In this document: positions 56,946 through 64,000 of the stretch, piece by piece | How positions within the stretch are numbered: the first letter of the stretch is position 1 | Layout of the letters: each line of letters begins with the position of its first letter | NCBI GenBank assembly: GCA_039111635.1 | Contig: JBCAQO010000010.1 | Location: 434,001-498,000, forward strand | Direction of reading: 5' to 3' | Source of the DNA: Heterobasidion occidentale | Taxonomy: Eukaryota; Basidiomycota; Agaricomycetes; Russulales; Bondarzewiaceae | DNA: 64,000 nt | Position numbers and translations under genes: made by a program | The notes under the pieces: generated by a model | What the model saw: the letters and a program-made list of their open reading frames with translations, nothing else | Databases searched by the model: none | What the model was told of the DNA's origin: nothing

Positions 56946-57715
56946 TTGGAGGGGAGAGAAGAGCGAGGATACAAACGCTTGAGTCGCGAGGAAAGGTGGT
57001 TTTCGTTATCGTTGATCTACAACCGACGGGTGTCGATGCCCCGTGTCGCTCTCGTGGTTTCGCTTCACCCTTAGAGAGGGCATCGCGATAGTCAGAAAAT
57101 GAGAAGCGGCAGTTTGTTGTGGACACCATACAAGGATTCACGTGCATTAGATGTTCTCCGATTTCTCCGCAGTGCGCCGGCCTCGAGGGATGCAGAACCT
57201 GTCGATGTGCTCTGGTCGAGAGCTGCACGCAGATTATCGTGGTGTTTACGCTGCGACGCAGAAAATTTAAGACTTAACATGAGCTTCAATGTTCACGTCA
57301 CTCACCGCACATTAATCTTCAGACGGCGCCAACTGGGCAGCTTTCCCTACCACTTGCCCTAAAGTATCCTAAGGAGCATTCTCTACCGTGGTGGAGCCGG
57401 CTATCTTGGAGACAATGTGGTCGTTTCGAATCTTTGTCCAACGGCTGAATTCGCGCTGTGCTTGTGGCAACGGTCCGGGAAATATTGAGGAATATTTACT
57501 CGTATTTGGTGGTATTTTCGCCGTGCATATAAGACGTCAGAGAGGGCTGTGAATGGAGCGACTGCACGTCTGCCCTTGCCCATGTTCATTGTCCATCAAA
57601 AGCAGATCTCGCGCCCAGTGGTGTTTCTGTCCCAATAACACACGCTCTGTGAGCGTCGTGGACGGTGTCGGCTTTCGAGCGACCGCCGTCTAACGCGTCA
57701 TACATATTTTCAATC
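56946..57715. other. Divergent promoter region, no gene seen
   Basis: 770 bases between the start of the second F-box-like gene and the copper-fist gene. A candidate TATA-like tatttt precedes the latter at about 57704. No supported frame. Confidence 0.5.
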
Positions 57716-59766
57716 ATGGTGAGTATTCATCTCGCCTGCGAGCCTCTGAGACGTCGATCAGCTCAGGCGTCTGCGGATTATCATGGTGGTTTAGGTTCTC
57801 CTCGAGGATAAGAAGTACGCTTGGTGAGTATCATTTTTTTCTCTTGCTTTTGTGGTCGCTGATAAGCTGTCAACCTCTTCAGTGAGGCTTGTATCAAAGG
57901 TCATCGTTCCTCCTCCTGCAAACACATCGACCGCCCCCTATTCGAGATCAAGAAAAAAGGTCGTCCCATCACTCAATGCGAACACTGTCGAGAGTTGCGA
58001 AAAACGAAGCAAGTGCATGTCAAGTGCTTGTGCGAATCCAAAGACGGTACTAGCGAAAAGTCCCCCAAGTCTGGAAAGAAAGGTGAGTTGAGCCATTCGA
58101 CCGATTCACCTCAGGTAAATTAATCCGTAAGTGTATCGTCTACCCGTCTAGGCTACGCAAAGGTGGCGGCCAGCGCCGCGTTCCCTCACGGCTTACCAGA
58201 AGCCCAGGGAGCGTCGGTCGCACTGCACACACCCTCCGATGCGTCCTCGTCCGATTCAGACGGAGGGGGTAGGTTATCTACCTCCTGGGCGTCATTCATG
58301 CTAAATGACCATACATAGGGCTTTCCGCCGACGCTCCGTGTGACTGCAAGGATGGCGGTGACTGTCATTGCTACACTGCCAGGCGATCGCACCCAAAGCA
58401 AGGCGGGCAGTCTATTTTTAACATTCGTGTCAAGCATGCACCCATCGAAACCCCTCCGCGTGCCCGTTCGAATTCTTCCACTTTCGCGGCTAGTGGTTCG
58501 ACGCTACGCGACCTTCGACCTGTTCTACCTCGTCCCCCTCAGCAGACTGACCCACTGGACTTGCCTCCTAACACTACCCATCCACACATCGTTCGATCCA
58601 CCCATGGCACCACTTACTACAGTCCATACACGCGCGCTTACGAAGGTCACCTGTATGCTTTTGATGGCGGCTATCAAGCAGACGAGCCTGATAAACCGGA
58701 GCTCGATTCTGACATGGCGTTCTTCGACAACGCCCTGCCGTTAACTGCGCCCATGCCTCAGGGGCTATCGCAGAACTTTACTCTCTGGCCAGATCAGAAC
58801 GAATCGTTCACCGACTTCCGGGCCTCGTGTGGCTGTGGCCATTCGTGCGCGTGCCCAGGCTGCTTCCAACATAGGGGTGGCGCCTGGACGACTGGGGACT
58901 GTGCTAATCCTAGCGTTTGCAACTCGTGCTTCACCTCTTCAATTCCAGCCCCTTCGGCCCCAACCCCACCCACTACGCCCCTTGGGGAATACGTCCCAGC
59001 CTCATCCGAGTCTCTGGAACAATGGATTCGGGGTATCTCTTCGATGAACTCTCCCGTATCCGTTTTCCACCCGCCCAACTCTTCCCGAGATGCGTCTTCT
59101 TACGTTTCAGACGACAATACCTTGCCAAATCTGGAATCAAGCCAGTTGCCGGGTCCGTTTTCTTTAGAAGTCGCCTCTGGATGCTGTGGGGGGCGCTGCA
59201 GGTGCCCTCCGGGCCGATGCACGTGTCTTGATGATTGTTGTGGGTGCTGTCAAGGATGCCATTGTGAGGACCTGGCCCACGACGCCCAACCGGTGTCCGA
59301 AACTGCACTGGCGATGTATGCTGTGTCTGGTGAACGGACATCTTGCTGCAAAGGTCGGTGCAGTCATCGCGGTTCGGCGCGCGTAGGCGTGACACCATGG
59401 GATTTCTCAGGGACGTTGGACAGGTTCAACGAGACAAATATCATGTCACCATCTGTCCAGCCCAGGACGAGCCAAAGTTTTCCGGGGGATATGTCCGCTG
59501 CAGTTCTGTCGCGCCAAAGGGTTATCTTGCCCAAGCCCTCATCGACTTCACCCATCACCTCTGTACTCCCTGCCGTGGAAACTTTCTATTCCTTCCCTTC
59601 TTATACTCGCTCGACCGCGAGCGTCACGTCTGGCGCTAGCGGTGGTCCCAACCCCGCCTTCTCTATTGGGGGGACACATGCTATGGTTGGGGAGCAATAT
59701 GATACGCAAAGCAATCCGCAAACGGTTCAGATGCAGGTGGGATCTGTGTTTCCTCCTATGTTCTAG
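57716..59766 (+). CDS. Copper-fist transcription factor (Mac1/Cuf1/Ace1 type)
   Basis: Exons are 57716-57718 (ATG only), 57795-57823, 57883-58082, 58152-58268 and 58319-59766. They sum to 1797 nt, giving 598 aa. The N-terminus M / VLLEDKKYACEACIKGHRSS then SCKHIDRPLFEIKKKGRP and CEHCRELR is the copper-fist DNA-binding domain, with the Cys-x2-Cys ... Cys-x-His zinc site and the Arg-Gly-His-like and KGRP minor-groove elements. Downstream are several Cys clusters that could bind Cu(I): CDCKDGGDCHC, CGCGHSCACPGC, CCGGRCRCPPGRC and CCGCCQGCHC, within a Ser/Pro-rich regulatory region. Such factors activate copper uptake or metallothionein genes according to copper level. Which of the two roles applies here cannot be decided. 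Confidence 0.92.
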
Positions 59767-60152
59767 TCAAATTTCCTGGTTATCTCTCGGAATCTTCTTA
59801 CATAACTTTCCTACTCTCTGGATCGTGTTTCGATTTAAGTTCTTCCATGGCCGGTACCTACTATGTTTCGTGGGGGATGTTGTACGTGAGAAGTCTTCGT
59901 GCCGTTGTGTAATGTGTTTGATCCGTGGAATGACAGTCTTGTTAGCTCGAAGTCAAGCTTGAAGCTTGAAGGTACAAGACAACATCTTATTTGCGAAATC
60001 TAGACACGATAGCAGATCGACAATACCAATACACGACGCTGCGAAGGCAGGGACAACAATAAGGCAATCAGAGCACAAGAACAAAATCAACAATACACGT
60101 CTCTGAAGCCGTCTACATTCTGAATAACGCGAAGCAATGGATTCCGGCTTGT

Positions 60153-61128
60153 TCACCGGCGCGAGAGATGAGACGGTGGACGTGACGCCTGCGAAGACGA
60201 ACCTGTCGGACGCGACGAGATCGTGCCCGATGGGTTGGATCGACGTGTTGACGACGGCGGCGGCTCTGGTGGATCTTGAGGCTGGCCGACTGGGTGCGTA
60301 GAAAAATGGAACGCGGGTACAAGATAGAGGAAGGTATCGAAACCTTTGATGAGGCGGACTTGCTTGTACGACACCTGGTACTTCCATTTCGTGAGTTCGT
60401 TGGGATTGACGCGGTTGATGCGACCCTGTGTGCCGATGTGAAGAAATTGAGAGGTCTGATAATGAATACACGAGCAAGCACGCAGATATCTGTACCTTTG
60501 AGGTTGCCGGACCATACTCAATTGTCACATTGGACCCTTTCGGGATGAGATGATGTTTCTGGTCTTTGACATTGTAGAACGAGAAATTATCGATCAACAC
60601 GCCCTGACAAACATAATATGTATAAATCATCCTACACAATGCACTTAGTTACTTTTCCAACGAACCTGATTGTTCGGTCCTTCAGGATAGAATGGCTCCT
60701 CAGTGGGACAAGATATTGACCGAATACTAGCGTGGGGACACATGTTGTCATAATTTGTTGGAGTCGAAAGAGATTTCGTTGTGAGATCTTCCACCCATGC
60801 TTTTTTCCTGATTTCGTACATGGTATCATATATGTTATGCAGTGGCCCCGTATCTGCCTGTTAATCAAGGTGAGGCATGTCTCCGAATCTCGCTACAATC
60901 ACACACACCACAGATGGAGACAGCAATCGTCGAGTCTGAGAACTGATTTGAACAGTTGAATGGAGTGGAAACTCTATAGATGGCTGTCCCGTCTGCGGGT
61001 CAATAATCTCAACATTGATGGTGACCCATGTCAGGTTCTATAGAATATTTTTGAGTTCAATCTGAAGACAAGTATAAATTTCTACGAACCGGCAGTGCCG
61101 GCGCAGGCGGTCGTGGCGCCGATGCCAT
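60153..61128 (-). CDS. Unrecognised five-exon protein
   Basis: Exons are 61128-61090, 61037-60909, 60857-60666, 60603-60496 and 60425-60153. Every exon is a multiple of three and begins in phase 0, giving 246 aa, which supports the model. The sequence begins MASAPRPPAPALP, then NLTWVTINVEIIDPQTG, HNIYDTMYEIRKKAWVEDLT, GVLIDNFSFYNVKDQKHHLI, VTIEYGPATSKG, RINRVNPNELTKWKYQ, LIKGFDTFLYLVPAFHF and a Pro/Ser/Arg-rich tail. No signal peptide, membrane span or known catalytic motif is visible. The last intron could be longer or shorter by one site. Confidence 0.65.
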
Positions 61129-61680
61129 GGTGGGATCTGCCACGATAAAGAGGGAGGCCAGTCTCACTCCTACTTAGAGCCATAAGGCCCTTTATACTAG
61201 AAATGCCGTACTCATCGATGCTTGTCATGTGTCTAGGAAGCGATTGACTATCGGAATCATCAGGGGTCCTTCATCAGTTTTCGGCGCTGCACAAAGCATA
61301 GAGCGCCTAAAATCGACTTCTTAGATAAGAATGTTTAGACGTTGTACAGGATTTAGACGTACATACAGGACATGGGTCGCCAGAGATCGCAGGCTAGGAT
61401 CTGAGCGCTGAGCGCTGAAGTTTTGGGATGCTTTTGAAGGCACCTGAGCAGATGAGGCTACAACATCGTCAAGTGGCTCGACGATCGACCGATGGCAGAG
61501 TGGCACAAGCGTGTTTCATCGAGAATTATCCGCAGTTGCAAGATAAGTATCAAATATTGATACCGGAGGCTTTGCCAATAACGAGCGTAAAAACATTGTG
61601 GAGATTTACCATTATGATGAGAATGGAAGGATGTCATCAAGCTCTAGTGCGACGCAAAAAAAAAATTTTTTTGACATAAC
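61129..61680. other. Intergenic, no gene seen
   Basis: 552 bases between the starts-side of the five-exon gene and the kinase stop. No supported frame; a poly-A/T tract lies at about 61658-61672. Confidence 0.5.
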
Positions 61681-63215
61681 CTATTTAGTGTAATCCCAGT
61701 CACCCATTATATATGGTGAATCGGAGCCTCGGAGTCGACGTACAACTTTCCGAACTAATTGTATCCATGTGTGACCCCATTCAAACTCATCTATCCAGCG
61801 AAGGAGACGCGTGCGATACGTGGGAGGCGGATTGCGATAGTGAGACCATTCCTCCACAAACTCCAGAGGGAATATGTCCCAAGACACTGTTCGCGACGAT
61901 CCTGGAGTGTATGGAGGAAGTGGGGTGCTTAAGTCCTGTTCGGATAAGTTACGTCGAAGTGCTTCGCAGAAGTGCAATGCTTCTGCAGCTGTGCATCGAC
62001 GATCAACATCGTCTGCGATCATGCGCTCCAAAAGAGGCGCTAGAAGGGGTACTGTTGGTAAAATCCACTGTACGAATGTCATCAGTGCCACTCGAGAGTC
62101 TATAATTTAAGCGATATATCCGCACGTGAGTGTTATGAAGCAGCATGTATCCCATACAGCCGACATCGAACATAAACGGATTGTAGTCCAGTTCCCCTTG
62201 CTTGAGGTCTGGAGGGTGATGCCTAGGGGTCCCACACCAAGATAGATCATGTGGAAGGCGGCACATATTCAAGGGTGCCTTACGAGGAAAGACAGTAGAC
62301 AGGTTGAAATCAAAGAGGCAATACTGAGGCATCAGCGGCATCCGCTTGGCACGGAACTTGGCTCTATCTGCGTGGAGAGTAGAGGAACCGGACGTATTGA
62401 GCACGAAAAAATTCATGAGATGATTTGACTCTGCGATATCCTGCTGGCGGATGAGAGGAAAGAGTATCGGCCTGATGACTTGCTTACTCTATGAGCTATC
62501 CGATGCTCGTGAAGAAAGGACAGACCCTACAAACAAGAGTGATCAATTCTATGGTACAGTTCGCTTGCTGCAAAGAGATACTGACGCGAAGCAAAGAAGA
62601 GATAAAGAAAAGCAATTCACCGACATCGGCAAATGCCATTCCAGACCGGCCCCAGCTGAAGATCGGAATGATTGCTTGGCCCCCATGTTAGCAGCGATCG
62701 GAGAACTTGAACGCACCGCGGCATGACCACAAACATATAATCGTGAGGCGTATCGAGGATGTTCAGAATTGGGATGATGGATGGAAATGTTCGTGGGTCA
62801 AAGATTTCAGGGACTTCTGACAGCATCCTGAAAATCGTAAGCTCCTGAGAACCTTTGACTACAGCTTTGATAACAACGTCTCGGCCTTTTTCATCCTGTG
62901 CAGGATAGAGGTGTCTCTGGGGAGAACCTGGTCAAATCATGCGTTGATGACCGACACCGACAAGAGTGAACGCACTTGGAATGATACCTCATCGAAAGGT
63001 TGAGAGGGTATGTACGCGTGAAAAGCGTACGGATGCTGGAAGTCCCATTGAGTAGCTTGTGGAGGTTCACATATTGCAGAATCATATCTGTTTTCTGGAC
63101 ATGGATTGTACAGTCGATAGCCACGATCCAACAGCCATTGAGCACTGAGCCCCCAAAGGTCAGGTAGACGTTCGTCGTCTATTTCCCAAGGCTGTTTCCC
63201 TAGTTCTTTGGACAT
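61681..63215 (-). CDS. Protein-kinase-domain protein
   Basis: Exons are 63215-62972, 62927-62717, 62655-62586, 62526-62488, 62440-62126 and 62067-61681. They sum to 1266 nt, giving 421 aa with all phases closing. Before the kinase domain is WGLSAQWLLDRGYRLYNP. Kinase elements: AQDEKGRDVVIKAVVKGSQELTIFRML (split here as AQDEKGRDVVIK with the Lys and QELTIFRML with the Glu), DYMFVVMPR hinge, GLSFLHEHRIAHR / DIAESN catalytic loop with the HRD Asp just after an intron, CLFDFNLS where DFG reads DFN, TPRHHPPDL, FMFDVGCMGYML and LLERMIADDVDRRCTAAEAL. It ends MGDWDYTK. An alternative start at 63281 would add 22 residues. This is a common Agaricomycete family, substrates unknown. Confidence 0.78.
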
Positions 63216-63802
63216 GGATATGACATCCACCTGATTATGAGCACCATAAGTCGTGAGTACGGCGCGATTAGCAATGAACATACATAGGGCAATTCCATTG
63301 TCGACAGTGTGACGGCGTAGTCAAATCATGCTTGCGACAACATGGGCAACATGTTCGCGGCAGATGCCGGTTCATGCCGATCGGCGCTGCGGCACCGAGC
63401 CCATGCCGGCCTTCATCGATATATGGAGTATACAGTAACTCGATGCTCCGTATTTCATCGAAATCTGTGCCCGTTCGTTCTGCTCACAGAGCATGACAAT
63501 TAGAATATGCCTACGAGCCGACAGAGCTCAAACCATTGACTTAGTTTGAATCTTACTGGGAAGGACTACTACGCATCAGGAAGTATGACATCATATTGGC
63601 CTTGAAGCTTGAATGCGTGTCTCTGGACGAGGACGGAGACAAAGCCAAGGAACGGTCCAATACATAAGTACATGCAAACGTCGATGTGTCCACACAGATT
63701 TCCCAGCGATAGTGCTCACCTTACAGAGCCAAAAATCTCCAGCTGAAAAAATATGGAAGCTGTGGCACCGAAACAGTATCTTTGAACAGATTGGAACACA
63801 AG
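63216..63802. other. Spacer between tandem kinase genes
   Basis: Upstream region of the kinase gene and downstream region of its partial neighbour. No supported frame. Confidence 0.5.
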
Positions 63803-64000
63803 TCATCTTGTGATATTCCATTGACCCATGATGTAGGCCGAGCGCAGACTTCTTAACTGAAAAATCGCGTCCCTAATGAACTGAGTGACAGTATGGCCTG
63901 AACGCGTCGCATTGACCCACCGGAGGACACGCGTCCAAAATGCAGTCGGCGGGTCACGGCAGAGCGACCATTCCGTCACGAAGGGCAGTGGAAGCAACTC
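63803..64000 (-). CDS. C-terminal end of a second kinase-family protein, partial
   Basis: The frame open to the window edge encodes LPLPFVTEWSLCRDPPTAFW, RVLRWVNATRSGHT and ends SAYIMGQWNITR. It aligns with the last 60 residues of the gene at 61.7-63.2 kb (LEFVEEWSHYRNPPPTYRTR, SPYIMGDWDYTK). It is a tandem paralogue whose catalytic part lies right of the window. Confidence 0.7.
   Translation of the reverse strand, partial: ELLPLPFVTEWSLCRDPPTAFWTRVLRWVNATRSGHTVTQFIRDAIFQLRSLRSAYIMGQWNITR

Noticed and set aside
1..64000. tRNA, rRNA or CRISPR loci
   Set aside because: Looked for cloverleaf-like A/B box patterns and regular spacer arrays by eye and found none convincing; a tRNAscan run would settle the tRNA question.

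Overview
The window is nuclear DNA of a filamentous basidiomycete, most likely an Agaricomycete. The evidence is many short spliceosomal introns (about 45-75 bp, GT-AG), tight gene spacing on both strands, fungal housekeeping genes (DGK1, RPS22, RPS17, RAD6, ZUO1, a copper-fist factor), and lineage-expanded families (caspase-like proteases, kinase-like proteins, F-box-like proteins) typical of mushroom-forming fungi. Nothing bacterial, no CRISPR array and no rRNA was seen. Gene models below were built by hand from splice signals, reading phase and paralogue comparison.

Layout. 1-2.2 kb: 3' part of a caspase-like gene. 2.9-6.9 kb: conserved block with DGK1 (-), RPS22 (-) and RPS17 (+), the last two divergent from a 0.48-kb promoter. 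7.5-29.5 kb: an accessory block made only of two interleaved families. Family A (A1-A4) has a PD-(D/E)XK-nuclease-like core. Family B (B1-B5) has a C-terminal protein-kinase-like fold behind an N-terminal region resembling the end of the family-A domain. Order is A1- B1- A2+ B2- B3- B4+ A3- A4+ B5-. B3 and B4 form a head-to-head palindrome, and an A gene plus about 1 kb upstream is duplicated. 29.9-39.8 kb: a proline-rich protein with a Whi5/Nrm1-like motif, RAD6, a 15-exon EF-hand/ZZ protein and a PH/coiled-coil protein. 40.1-48.0 kb: two more caspase-like genes, one visibly fused to an N-terminal C2 domain, separated by a 1.0-kb hAT-type element with an 8-bp target duplication. 48.6-64 kb: ZUO1, a Werner-like exonuclease, two F-box/nucleotidyltransferase-like paralogues, a copper-fist regulator, an unrecognised 5-exon gene, and a kinase followed by the edge of a tandem paralogue.

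Function. The strongest candidate for an undescribed system is the 22-kb A/B block. Its nuclease-like and kinase-like genes occur only together, they share gene structure and promoter architecture, and some copies have decayed while a compact intact set (B3, B4, A3) remains. Two of four A copies have lost the ExK residues expected of a nuclease. Two of three caspase-like proteins have Arg where the catalytic His should be.

Caution. Single-base indels, mostly in homopolymers, break at least seven conserved genes including RAD6, DGK1 and ZUO1. This points to assembly error, so a one-base frameshift here is weak evidence for a pseudogene. Calls of decay rest instead on substitutions, multi-base deletions and a 43-bp duplication.
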